A DNA stretch of 64,000 nt. Origin: Struthidea cinerea. Lineage: Eukaryota > Chordata > Aves > Passeriformes > Corcoracidae. The stretch covers positions 1,592,770 through 1,656,769 of the forward strand of contig VZTI01003931.1 of the NCBI GenBank assembly GCA_013397865.1. The letters run 5' to 3'. The translations under genes were made by a program, and so were the position numbers. Within the stretch, counting starts at the first letter, position 1. Every line of letters starts with the position of its first letter. Shown one piece after another: positions 39,166 to 51,243 of the stretch. Under the pieces are notes generated by a model. That model made no database searches. It was not told the DNA's origin and worked only from the letters and a program-made list of their open reading frames with translations.

Positions 39166-41958
39166 GTAAGTGCCACGTAGCAATTATTTTCCTGGGGTTT
39201 GGCAGAAGTCAGCGACAGACCTGGAGGTCTACCTTTCAGGCTGTGAAGAAATCAGATTGCACAAAAAATGCAATAGTTTCATACAGAAAAAGCTATGTAA
39301 GCAGTGGGGAGATGGAGGTTTATGATAATGTGCAGAGTGTAAAGTTGCAGGAAAGGAGGATTTCCAAGCTTGGTATGGAAATGTGCACAGCCTGGTCCCA
39401 CGGTGAGTGCTCTGCAGGCGGACCTGAGCCAAGGATTCTCTTACTAGTGAGCTATCAGCACCCGAGGTGTACCTTTTACAAACCAAATCAATTTACACTG
39501 AAGCAACTCAACAATGTTATTTTCTCCATCTAGTTCCTGGTGGTAGAAGATCCTTAGGGAATATGAGAGCTGCTCCGACAGAGAGAGATGTACTTACGTA
39601 TCCAGATGTAGGGTCCATGTCGAAGTTTTCTGAAAGCTTATCTGAGCTGAGCTCTTCATTCTGTTCGAGATAAAGCAATTTACAGTAGCCTCAGCTGCAT
39701 CATGTATACAAAGTTTTAAAATAAAGTAATTTAATGGTTGCTCTCTGCTCTGCTGCGAGTAGTCTCTTACTGGTGTTTCTTTTCTGTGTTCTTTTATGTG
39801 AAGTGACTCCAAATTTGGGTGAGATAAGAAAGCCATTTTTTTGACTCTTCAAGAGTTTGTTTACTGTTTTTGAATTTTATTATCGAGAAAAGACTTGAAT
39901 AAATAAGGGAGATTTGATCATAGTGCCTTCTTATGTGTGGTGATAGCTATGAAGGCTGAAGGACTTGCAGGTATTTCTATCCTAAACAGCTGCCCTTTGT
40001 GTTTATGATTGAGACCTCAAGGAAAAAAAGTATGTTGTGCAATTGTGCTCCTCTAGAATACAAGTTGGGAGGGGTGTGTCTTTTTTGGGGGGAGGGGTGT
40101 TGCTATGTTTACTTCAATTTTACAAGGCAAACGGAAAAAAAAAAAGACAATTATTTGGTGTTTCTGAGTTACATGTTTCTAGAGTATTTCTGCTTTTTTG
40201 TAACTACTTGATTTTTTTAGCTGATACTTTTCAGGCCATTAGTTTATGACATGTATACTCTAGCACTATTGGTGAGCTCCTAAAACAAACAAAGTCCTTT
40301 TGAATGTGTAGAAATTTCTGCCACCATCCCGTGGTTGTTCTACACTGTTCCAACAGCAATGGTCCATTTTTAGCTCTGTGGACTGAAAACCCCAGTGTGG
40401 CACACACATTTGCCAAAGGACACTGCAGAAGTCTCCAAAGGCTCATTGCAGTCTCTTATGCTCTATGTCTGAAAAAATGGAGTTGTCTTCTCAGGAGCCA
40501 TTATGGTTTGTCATATTAGGGATCTACTGGGGAAGGGAACAAGTGCCCAAGAAGTACTTCAAGCAGTAGACTCAGGTCAGCATACACAGAGCTTGAAAAA
40601 CAAAGATCTATATATAGGAGACAATAATGAACCCTCAATAAGGTCAACAATCCATATTTCAAAGATGTCTAAAACCCTGTTTAAAAAGTAAATACCATCA
40701 TAGTTATTAGCTCTGCTGTTTTATACTTCCTTCAGTTCAAATCAATAAAAAAAGAGAATATAAAGTTAAAGCCAGCAAGGCTACCATTATGCCTGTGGCC
40801 TCAGGGCGTCAGCTTATTGCATCTTGTGTAGTTCATTTGCTGCTGGTGGAGTGGTTCCTGTTAAGCCCAGTGATATCCTGGTGGCCTAGAGGCAGGGTGT
40901 GGCTGGTGTGTTTGTACTATCAATGCTTAAGAACTGATTTTCAGTGCTGGAAGACGTCATTCCTTGTTGTAGATCAGAGTCAACTACAGAGCTGTTGTCA
41001 TGGTATAAAGTACAAACATGAAAAGATTGTAAAGATACAAACTCAAGAGATATTTCAGGTTAGATTTTCTCAGATTTTCTCTGTTTACTAGCATCTGGTT
41101 AATACCTTTCTGCACTTTGGATATTTACTACTCAGAGCATAAAAGACAAGAATGCTTGTTCTCTTTTAGGGTCCCTCATTTACTGAATTTCTTCCCTACT
41201 GTTAAGTTTCTTATTTCCAATGTAAAATCTTTCTGTATAATTACTCTTATACCGTATATGCAATAGGGTTTTTCTAACTCTTTGTCCTTTAACAAACTTG
41301 TTCTAAAAACGATCTACCATTCAGTTGTTCTTTAGGTAGCAGCACTCAGGTAACCTTCCTACAGTTATTTCTGTCACTTTTAATTTCTTTTAATTCCTTT
41401 TTAAAAGAGCAGGCAGTGAGTAGTGAAAAATAACTGATACATGACAAGTGTCATAGTTCTGATGACAAATGGGATCTGGAAATATTCCCTACACCTCTGC
41501 TTTTTCGTGGTTTCTTCCCCAAAGAAAAGTATTGAAACAGCATCCAAGAGATTACTCCCTTAGTATTTCCACCCTGGCCAAATCCTGTGGTATCTAGACC
41601 AAGATGTATTTTGGCTATTGTTCAGATAAGCCTTTGCATTCTTGAATACTTTCATGAAGGGCATTTCTAAAACATCTGAGGTTTAACCAGCATTAGCACT
41701 GAGAGTGCATGAGGATTATTTCACAGAAGGGCAGATCCCAGAGAAATGACGCCAACAGTTCTGTCACTGGCCTCAAACTTGAGCACGCAAAGTAGAGACA
41801 AACAGCTGTGCCCAGTACTCTGCTGTAAGGAGGGAATGGCAGGAGATTTAGTGGGGAGGAGCAGGTTGCTGCAGTGTTACCTCTCTGGTCATGCTGTTCT
41901 CAGAGGTTTTGCTCTCTTTTATGAAGAGCTTCTATGGAATTTTATAAGACAGGATTTC

Positions 41959-41977
41959 TTTTTTTTTTTTTTTTTTT
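41959..41977. repeat. poly(T) run
   Basis: Nineteen consecutive T. Could be the complement of a poly(A) tail of a reverse-oriented retroposed sequence, but none was recognised downstream. Confidence 0.9.
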
Positions 41978-42957
41978 GGTAAAGTTGTCAGGTTATGCTG
42001 CAGAATGCAATAGAAAATCTTATTCCTGTCATACATCTTTGTGGTTTGCTTCTTAACCGTATAGAAATACTTTCATTGGCTGTTAAACTGACATCCCTTT
42101 TAAAGTCAAGTCTTTAGGAATATAATGAATTTCTCCAGGGCTTTTTGGGAGGCCTGGGAGAGTGGTGTTGGTGCTTGATTACTTGACCAGTTGTAACCAG
42201 GGAAGAATGCCAGATTTTGAATAGTGCTTTCTAGTCCTTACCCTTACACTCTTGTTGGGAGTCTCAGGAAATGTTCAGCAGATTTACTGAGACATTTAAC
42301 TGAGTGTTTGTGATGGTTGACCAGTTCTGGACTACAGAGCCGAGAGCTTATATTAGTGATGGCTTTATATAAGGCTGTCAAATTAGGCATCTAATAGACA
42401 GGTGCAATAAATGTGCAGTGACACCTGCAAGTGTTGTTGCAGTAAAATGCTGACATCATTTCTGCACCAAGTTCAATAATTACTTTTTTGGGCTAGTTTC
42501 TCCTCACACTGGTTTAATTAGGCACTCTGTTGTGAAACTTAACCTGACAAGATTGTATTGAAATAGTGATAGAGGATAATCATATTCAAATTCTGTCTGT
42601 AAAATATTTGATTCAATTTACCTCTAAATTGCAACTGACAAGTCTAGAGGTGGGTGATTTAACTCCCCAAAAATGTTTTAGTCAAAAATGCACCCAGGGA
42701 ATCAAGTGTAGTCACAAAATGAGATCAAATTGGATTAAAAACTGCAACATCAATTTTGCAACTTAATCTTCTATTGTAGATTTAATGAAACTTTGTTTTG
42801 ATTATTCAGAAATAATGTCTTTTGGTACATGTATTTAAGACCAGGTTTATTTGAAAATTGCCTGGTGGACAGGGAGAAATTTGCCTAAAGTTTATTACTG
42901 TTTACAATTCTAGAAACTGTAGCTTTTCTACATCTGGTCAGCCCAAAGTGATTAAGG

Positions 42958-42971
42958 TTTTTTTTTTTTTT
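42958..42971. repeat. poly(T) run
   Basis: Fourteen consecutive T in otherwise ordinary intron sequence. Confidence 0.9.
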
Positions 42972-43257
42972 ATAGTCACAGTATTTTGAACTCTTTGATA
43001 GTTCATTTGCAAGTTGCTGTAAAATTTGGGCTATTTAAATAGTTGCATTGTCTTATAAGGGAATATCACCCTTGCAGTATTGGTGCATGTACCACAACAG
43101 GGAGATGCACCATTGAATGCAATTCCCTTGACATTGAATTTGGTCTGATGTCTATAATGATATTCAATAATTGTCACCAATAATACTTCTATTGATTGCT
43201 TTTTTTTGCTTCTGTAATCTGAGTTACATTGTTTATTTCTAAAGAGCCAAGAGGTTA

Positions 43258-43306
43258 CCCTCCTTTCCTTCCCTTTCTTCTCTTCCTCCTTACCCCTTTC
43301 TCCTTT
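43258..43306. repeat. polypyrimidine tract
   Basis: Forty-nine bases with a single purine (A at 43292), a mixture of CCTT and TCTTC steps. Tracts of this sort can adopt triplex structures, which is general knowledge and not shown here. Confidence 0.9.
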
Positions 43307-44546
43307 GTTGTCTTTCAAGCTCAGTTCATGGAATATCTAAAGAATTAAACATGTTTTTAATTCTTTCTTAAAAAAATAAAATGACCTGGTAGTTTGGGAA
43401 TGTTGCTTTTGTAACAGTTTGTCTTTTTATCCTCTACTCATTACAACTTTGCCTAATGCAAACAGCAATTTAGAGAGAAAAACATGCAATAGGTAATTTG
43501 CGACACTTCCCAAATTTTTTGTGAAGTCAGTACTAGTGAAGGGCTGAAGTAGTTGATCCTGGTGCCAATGGTCCCTTCTTTACCAGCAGATGCATTTGGA
43601 AATGATTCGTAGTTCTGTGCCAGGCCTGTTTTTAACTCAGACATGGATTGTTTTTATGCTTCCAAGGAGATAGGTACTACTTAGTTGTGTTCAAGTAACT
43701 TTTCTTTCCTGTGAGAGGCAATTCCCAGTTCTGTCCAGATAAGCAGTAGTACCCTCATATGTAAACCACCCACAAAGACATTTAGTGTATTTATTTAGCA
43801 TGCCTGTAAGTTAAACATTGGCACTTTGCATGCTTATTTTCAACAAAAGCTTACTTTAGCAAAGAGAGGTGTTGAACCTGAAGAAAGCCCAAGCAGAGGG
43901 AGAAAGAGAAGGGCAAAAGCTAATTGACCAGTAATTGAAAATATCTGGAATAATGACATGAGGTGCTGTCATTGTGGGCAACATTTTGAAAAGATGCCTC
44001 AGTGGCACAAATACCGAAGACTAGTTTGGATTTTGAGCTCATAAAGTACACAGAAATATTTTAAACCAATAACATATGTGAAATCACTGTCACTGCAATC
44101 AGGATTTTAAAAGGCCCATGGTTTAGTTAAAACAGAATCAGCAGTGTACCTGTTCTTAGAGATTAGTTTACTTTGTTTTCATTTTGGCTTCGAATTTCCT
44201 TCTCTGGTGAAAAATGTCATGCCATTTGCCCTGGAGATTTTCCTGTAGCTGGGTTTTCCTCCAAATTCTGCTGCTACAGCAGTGTTTTCTTAGACAGAAT
44301 AAACAAATGTTGGAGACAGGGAAAGGACATACCTTTTTCTGCTGTATCCCCAACAGATACCAGGAGTGCTGCAAGCCAACTCACTGTAGCACACACATCT
44401 AGTGTGCAGATGTGAGTGTAATGCACAGCTGACATAACACTGGATCACACTGATGGCAAAATGGGTGTGCCAGATCCCCAAGAGCAGATGGTTCACAGAC
44501 CTGAAAATGACAAGGTTAAATGTATGGGCTGGCTGTGGAAAGAGAA

Positions 44547-44692
44547 ATTATATTATATTATATTATATTATATTATATTATATTATATTATATTATATTA
44601 TATTATATTTTCNNNNNNNNNNNNNNNNNNNNNNNNNNNNNNNNNNNNNNNNNNNNNNNNNNNNNNNNNNNNNNNNNTATTATATTATATTT
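44547..44692. repeat. (ATTAT)n microsatellite interrupted by a gap
   Basis: At least twelve ATTAT units on the left of a run of N and about three on the right. The true unit count is unknown because of the gap. The repeat gives rise to artificial Tyr/Ile/Leu open frames. Confidence 0.95.
44613..44677. other. assembly gap (65 N)
   Basis: Sixty-five N inside the pentanucleotide repeat. The last 17 bases on the left and the first 17 on the right are identical (TATTATATTATATTTTC), including the TTTC that should mark the repeat's right border. The contig ends therefore probably overlap. Confidence 0.98.
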
Positions 44693-46673
44693 TCTTTTTT
44701 TTTTTCCTTTTCAATTTTTGTAGACTTCAGCACTTACATTTTAACTAATCAGATAAATTGAAGTGGGAAGAAAGTGACTCAATCCCAAGAGCAGAAGCTG
44801 TGTATGTCAGACTTCCATTCCAGTTCTGTAGGACAAAAGGGTTTCTTGTCATTCGTTTGGGTATCTGAACTTGTTACTGTGTTTGTCAGTGCAGCCTCTG
44901 ACATTCTGAGGTTCATGAATCACTTCCCAAGTTTAACATCAATATTATATATTTTTCTCTCCACAATCACTGTTTTCCTCGGAATCTGCAGCTGCTTAAG
45001 GAGCACACATCACTGGGAAACGCACCGTTTCTTTCATAGGCGTCTCTATATCTAAGAGGTGTCACATTTGCATTCTAGATTTCTCCTTCTCTAAAAAGGA
45101 AGGGTGGGGGGGTTTATTCACAATTAAATTCAGAATTCTTTCTAATAATGTTGAATATTTCTGACAGAACTGCTAAATAATCAAAGAAAGGAATTCTGCC
45201 AAGTTAACTTTACTGGTGACTGAGCTTGTTTTACTAAATCAGTATTTTGCATTAATCTCATTTGGGTTGATGATTTCTTTCCCCTACTCTCTCTTCTTCC
45301 GTCAAAGAGTTTCAATAAGGGTATCTGCTGTCAGGCCACAAGAGATCCTTGTGTTGTGATGCCTGGCAGATATTAGCAATGGAAACAAAACAAGTACAGG
45401 AATTTGAGTGTCGAAATTTCAATTGATTCCACTGTTGTAGCCAAGAGCACGCCCTGGGGTGGCAGTCCTCCAGTGGGAAAGGGTAAAGGTATGAGTCAGT
45501 GGAGATGGAGAAGAGAAACGTATCTTTTAGCCTAACTCCCACATCAGTTCACCACAGAAATCCCTTAAGTGCAAGTGTCCAACCTTACCTTTCCAAATCT
45601 TAGCTTAAGCAGGAGAAATCCAGGGGGAAAATTCCCCTCATCCATGGATTTCACCACTTTTTAATTTGTAGGCCTCTCCAATTTTTTCCAATGGGACGGT
45701 GGTCTCCTGCACAGTAGGAGATCCTGCAGTGGCAGCAGCCTTGCCTTGCAGAGGTGCTCCAGCACTAGGCAGAGGCTGGCCAGGGCAGGTTTGAGGAGAT
45801 AATGTGGAAGTCTCACCTCGGAGGGGGAGGCGTAGCACATCTCTGTAGCAGGTCGATGTTGTGGTGAACTTTTGCACGCAGTGTCGTAAAGCTGTGTACA
45901 CTGAGAGTAGATGGTGATATGATGGTGAAGTTGTTCATGAGAGCAGCTTCCCAGCAACACAGAAGATGCTGGGCTGCGCAGAAGATGCACAGAAGAAATT
46001 GGTCATTTATTGGTATTTATGTTTGCTGGAAGACAGATACTGCACTGATAAGTGTTCTTGTGAGATATCACAGGGGTTGGGAAGAGAAATAATAAACCCA
46101 CTTTATCTCACATGATGTTGAAGATCTGCTCATTTATGTTCAAATCATAACAAGGAGATGGGGAAAAAAATAACCAAGCCAGAAGCCGAACACCTTGTCT
46201 TTGCCCATGGAAAAATTTTCACAGTAAAGTGTTGAACAAAAGGCCTTCAAACTTCCTGGGGAAACCCTTGCTTTCCAGAGGCTTTTTGATATTTTTTGCT
46301 CTTTACTGAATGAAAGAGCTTAAATTTAAAAACAGGTGCAGACTGAATCTCTTGGTTTTAGGATCTCTTTCACTGATGTCAATAGCTAGAAAACTGCAGC
46401 AAAAAATAACAAAAACTTTAATTCCTTCCTCATGTCCTTAAGTTCAGACACTTTGGTAAAAATAAGAGATAAGTAAACTCATATGATTTAAGTAATCTTT
46501 TAAAAAAATCAGTATTTTAGCAAGCTGGGTTAATTTCTGTGTCACCTGAATTTCTGAACAGACCAGTAGTCATTAAGAATTATCTTTATTTCCATTATGT
46601 GACTGATAGCAGCTATCCCTTTTTTTGATTACTTTAAGCAATTGCATATTGAAATGCTGAGGTGCAGAATTTT

Positions 46674-47548
46674 CACAGAATCACAGACTGTGTTGATTTG
46701 GAAGGGACCCATAAGGATCATTGAGTCCAACCACTGACCCTGCACAGGATGATCCCCAGGAGCCACACCATGTGCCTGAGAGCATTGTCCAAATGCTTCT
46801 TGAACTCTGTCAGGCTTGGTGCTGTGAGCACTTCCCTGGGGAGCCTGTTCAGTGCCTGACCACCCTCTGGGTGAAAAACTTTTTTTTAATGTTTAACCTA
46901 AACCTCCCTGACTCAGCTTCAGGCCGTTCCCTTGGGTCCAGTCACTGGTCACCAGAGAGAAGAGATCAGTGCCTGCCCCTCTTCTTCCCCTCATGAGGAA
47001 GTTGCAGACTGCAATGAGGTCTCCCCTCGGTCTCCTCTTCTCCAGGCTGAACAGACCCAAGTGACCTCAGCCACTCTCCATCCAGCTTGCCCTCAAGGCC
47101 CTTCACCCTCACTCTCTAGCACCTCAATATCTTTCTTCTATTTTGCTGCCCAAAACTGCCCCCAGCACTCGAGGTGAGGCTGTCCCAGTGCAGAACAGAG
47201 TGGGACAATCCCCTCCCTTGCCTGGCTACTGGTGCTGTGCCTGATGCCTCCCAGGACAGGGTTGGCCCTCCTGGCTGCCAGGGCACTGCTGACTCAGATT
47301 CAACTTGCCATCGACCAGGACCCCTAGGTCCCTTTCCACAGAACTGCTTTTCAGCATCTCATTCCCCATTCTGTCCATACATCCAGGGCTGCCCCATCCC
47401 ATGTGCAGAATCCAGCAATTAACCTTGTTTAACTTGATATGGTTGGTGATTACCAAGTTTTCTAAATTGTTGAGGTCTCTCTTCAGGGCCTCCCTGCCTT
47501 CAACGGAGTCAGCAGCTCCTCCCAGATTTGCATTGTGTGCTTTCATTC
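46674..47548 (-). mobile_element. CR1 LINE fragment with RT-ORF remnant, reverse orientation
   Basis: This is the longest CR1 copy in the window, about 875 bp in reverse orientation, with its 3' end at the left (TTCACAGAATCACAGAC). The 3' untranslated part matches the copy at 33000-33437 closely. At the right, the minus strand reads a piece of the C-terminal part of the CR1 ORF2 (reverse transcriptase protein), for example ERDLGVLVDGKLN followed by SQQC, and further upstream a LNNLENLVITNHIKLNKVN-type segment. The frame is broken downstream of SQQC, so this is a dead relic and not a working element. The copy is 5' truncated near 47548. Confidence 0.95.
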
Positions 47549-50500
47549 AATAGCTGAGTCTATGGCCATTATCTGGCTGAGTGGCATGAAAATTATGTGG
47601 TTCAGTTGTTACTTAACAGAAGATTTTTCTGACAAATACTTTCTTAAAGAAGCATTCCATCATTAGTGCCACTCCCTCAGGTGCCATTTTATCAGGAGGT
47701 GTCACTATGAGAAGAAAGAATAAGCCCCTCTCCTTCTACTGAAAGAGGAGCAAACCAGTGGATGAAAAGGCCTGGAAGAAGACAGTCTCTCAGCACAGCA
47801 GAAGGCTGCTATAGAGGCATCAGCCAGTGCTGGGTGCAGTTCAGCCTGTATTAAGCACTATGATGGCTATATTCAATTCTGATTTTGACAGAATAAGCTA
47901 GACCTCTCTCACATGGGACTCTTGAGGCCAACCCTAATATTCTGCATTTGGTATTTTTGGAATTCCTGTTTGTCTGCTATGGAGGAAAGTTCAGACAATT
48001 TTCCAGTAAGTTATTATTGCTCACCAGTTTTTATTCCTGATGAATGAGGATGCTTCCAACCATAAATCTTTGACTGGTCCAGGCTAAGTGTTGCCACTCC
48101 TGGGCTTCCAGCCAGCATAATTTTGTACAGAGGAATTGTACAACTTGATGAGAAAGAAGTAAATAGTCCTGTGTTAGCAGCTATTTGCAATAGCAGCTGT
48201 TTAAGGCTCTGCAGCAATGGGGGATATTAGCAATATTACTGGGCCAACTGTAGGTGGTTACCATATGCACATATTGCCACATGCTGTGTCCTATTTGTCT
48301 AATGTGAAGCTTTTCATTTACTGGTAAATGTGATGGTGATATTTATAGTGGTCACTGCTGAAGTACTTAAGCAGATTCTGGTAATCTGTCTCCGTGCAGT
48401 ATGGATATGGAACGTGGATAAGGAGGAGATGAGTGTCTAGCCTCTCATATTTTGCACTCTTCAGGCACACAGCTGTGTCCCCTGTTCTTAATACCAATGT
48501 AGAGAACTGAGTTTGAGCAGTTTGTCTGCATGGACCCATACACATGTGATGGGGTTGGAGGGTGAGCTGAGTGTCCATGCCATGACCATGTGCTCAAATA
48601 TCCATGAGAAAAGGAACTGAAAGGAGCACAAACGTGTTTGCAGGTCTCACGTGGACAGCAAGCATCATTAGGGCTGCAGTGAAAGAGCTGCTGCAGGTTG
48701 TCATTTCTGCACCTTCATTCTTACTTACGTCAAAGAAACTAAAATAATACCTGTTGTTTATTTTCACTTTTCCTCCTATACCTACCTCCCTTGTTGCCAT
48801 TTTGTCCCCAGGTCACTAATGCAAGCTGTGGGATATAGTGAACTCTGATCTAGCAACTCTAAGGACAACTAGATCTAGAAACTCCTTAATTTAGAAAGCT
48901 TTGCTCTGTCCTTTCCAAAGAAATTATAATTTTTTTTCCCCTCAGTCTTGAGTAGTTGTGTGATGAGATGTTAAAATGTAAACACCTCAATTTATAGAGA
49001 ATATCTTAAGTTATTTTAATGAGTTTTTTTTTTTTTAATTGTTAGAATTAATTTTTCTGTCCCTCTCGGGCTTGTACATACTATTTAAGTTGTCTTCACC
49101 GGTGCAGGAATACAAAAAGAGAGCAATAATAAATTTTATACGTGTTGAAAAGAGAAAGGAAAACAAGACAGTATGTTTCCTCAAAAATGTATTGCAGCCA
49201 AAAAGTTGATGATATTGAAGTTTTCTTTTTTCTTTTCTTTTGAAATATATACATTTTCATTAGTAATTAATGCAACCTTACTAAACAATATAATATACTG
49301 AGCATGTATAAGATGTAAGAATATAAAACCAAGTTAAGTAAGGGATGATAATTTTCTAAGATAATTTATTTTTTACATCAAAATCAGTAGTGGTTTAGGT
49401 CACCATAAATGCAGCTCTCTGACATTTTAAACTTGCAGAAATAGCCATTTTATTTTTCTTTGCATGAAATCAATACTTCTTTTAAAAATAGCCACATGCA
49501 CTTGGACTTAGTCTCCTGAATTACCCTTTGCTTGGGAGAGACTACATATTTTATTAAAACAGTGGCATTTTCATAAAGCAAAACATTTGCCCTAGCATCT
49601 GCTTAAAAGAACAACGAGAAAAATATACAAATTTAATAAGGACATGAACCTTTTTTTTGGCGACATAAGGTAGCGGGAAGCCTGGCCTTTCGGATCAGAA
49701 ACTATTTTTGGCCTCTGGAAACCTGGACCATCTCCTCTCAGAGCAGCTTGCAGCTGCCGGGCTAACCCAGCTCTTCCAGGAGTGCTGCCCGCTCTCTGCC
49801 TGCTCATCACCTGTGCATTTACCCTGGCTGCTCACCTGCCTGCCTGGGAATCAGCCAAGCCCAAACGCCTTCCTGACCTGTTGACGCAGCCATCTGGAAG
49901 GGGGCAGATGCCATTATTCAAAAGTACTTTGGTAGATGGCTTTAGGGGCACGAAAAGCTCCCAGCAGGAGCACAGTCCATGCCACGTGGTTGGTAAAGCA
50001 TCTGTCCTTGAAGAAAATGCTGCCTGTCTCAGGCATAGGATGTGTATGAAAAATGAAGAGAAATGCAGTGCCTTGGGGGTGGGATGGTGCCATGGCATTT
50101 TTTCAGCTGCTCCCACAGGGAGAGCAGCACCTCGAGCAATAGGGTTCCTCTCCTCCATGCTTGTAACCCTGCACAAAGGACAACTTCTTCTCATCTCTTG
50201 GTAGTGTCTTACATTGGAAAGCATTTCACAAAGGGAGGGATAAAAATCGATAAGGAAGGCAAAAAGTCAAAGCAAATGCAGTATGTGGGCGGAGAGATTG
50301 TCAGTTCCACGTCTTTAAGTAAATGCTGGGGGAAAAAAAAGGTCCTTCCTGCATGACCCTGACTGCTCTCGTGGAGCATAAGGTGGAGTGCTTAATTCTG
50401 TCTCCAGCCCTGCTCTCTCACTGCCTTTCCTGTGGTACCTGTGGATATGTCTGCTAATGGTGGCAGTGATGACAGTTGTTAACTGGACAATGTTTTGACA

Positions 50501-50880
50501 CTGCCAAATCCTTTTGCACAGGTCACGGTCTCCCTGGTGGTAAGTGGCAGTTGAAAAGCTCTATGTAACACATTAACAAATTTTTCTGCTGTCCAGACCC
50601 CTGAAGTATTTTAAAAGCCTTGTTTGAAAGCTCAAGCTTTTCTGCTTCACAGCCCATTTTTTGTTTCTTGTCTCATGGTAATGAATTAACTCTAAGTACG
50701 AGTTACACCCTAGGGAAACGGTTGGCGGGGTCATGCGGGGTGTGACCTCTGTAGGGAAGATGAGACTCCTTCCTGTGAAGCTCTCATGAAGTTGGCTTTG
50801 GAATATTTACCAACCACCCATCTCACAGGCAACAGCAGGATTTGGGCCTGTCTTGTTATAGTGAGTAATCAGCTGTAAAG

Positions 50881-50942
50881 TCATTGATCTCAGTGGAGTC
50901 ATTAATTGATACTGGAGCAACAAAAACACCATTTGCCCTAAA
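50881..50942. repeat. possible ancient amniote repeat
   Basis: GTCATTGATCTCAGTGGAGT, then TACTGGAGCAAC and ACACCATTTGCCCTA, resemble the CATTGACTTCAGTGGAGTTAC ... CAGAATTTGGCCC pattern of an old sauropsid repeat. Recognised from memory and at low similarity. Confidence 0.35.
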
Positions 50943-51130
50943 TGTTATGGAAAGATGACAACCAACAGACTGAACAGATCTGTTTCTCAGTAATCTCTCA
51001 GGCAGGGGAGGTACCCAATCTGTCCATGCTGCTTTGGGCCATCAGAGCTTCCCTTGAGAATTTAGATTTCTATTTAACTTGCATTCAGTTTTTATTCATA
51101 TTGGCTTAGAATATGTCTCATGTCTTTTTA

Positions 51131-51156
51131 TTTTTTTTCCCTCTCTTTTCCTGCAG
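51131..51156 (+). promoter_or_regulatory. decoy 3' splice site upstream of RBMS3 exon
   Basis: A long pyrimidine tract ends in CCTGCAG at 51156, 40 nt before the true exon start. By sequence it looks as strong as or stronger than the real acceptor, whose tract is interrupted by CTAACTATG. If used after the phase-0 exon ending at 39165, the next codons would be TAA TAG, an immediate stop. The presence of RBMS3 codons only from 51197 shows which site makes the full protein. Confidence 0.55.
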
Positions 51157-51196
51157 TAATAGTAAAAATCTGTTTTTCTTCCCTAACTATGTGCAG

Positions 51197-51243
51197 GCTG
51201 GCATGGCTTTGACTTACGATCCAACAGCTGCTATACAGAATGG
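51197..51243 (+). CDS. RBMS3: RBMS3 exon: linker segment AGMALTYDPTAAIQN
   Basis: This 47-nt exon follows the acceptor TATGTGCAG and ends before GTAAGG. It enters in phase 0, encodes 15 residues (AGMALTYDPTAAIQN) and leaves two bases (GG) that join the A at 58421 to make Gly. The segment lies in the linker between RRM2 and the C-terminal region and has no domain of its own. RBMS1 has a near-equivalent (MTLTYDPTTAAIQNG), but the MAL and single-T form is the RBMS3 type. Because its length is not a multiple of three, skipping it alone would break the frame; skipping it with the next exon (144 nt together) would not. Intron retention would stop at once (TAA). Confidence 0.96.

Larger units (their letters stand above)
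39166..46673 (+). other. RBMS3 intron, first part
   Basis: First 7.5 kb of the 12,031-bp intron between 39166 and 51196. It holds T runs at 41959-41977 and 42958-42971, a pyrimidine tract at 43258-43306 and the (ATTAT)n array with an assembly gap at 44547-44692. I see no other exon or RNA gene. Open frames such as 39147-39533 are read-through from the exon or chance. Confidence 0.75.
47549..51196 (+). other. RBMS3 intron, second part
   Basis: Last 3.6 kb of the 12.0 kb intron. It contains a T run at about 49026-49038, a somewhat GC-richer stretch at 49660-50200 without CpG enrichment, a possible ancient repeat at 50881-50942, and a decoy acceptor at 51131-51156 just before the exon. Open frames at 49782-50204 and 49832-50224 are overlapping and antisense, with no recognisable domain. 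Confidence 0.7.

Noticed and set aside
44453..44761. Open frames across the N gap
   Set aside because: Translation of the (ATTAT)n repeat and of undetermined bases.
49660..50224. GC-richer stretch with long open frames on both strands, considered as a CpG-island promoter
   Set aside because: CpG dinucleotides are sparse, there is no clear promoter architecture, and the open frames match no family I know.
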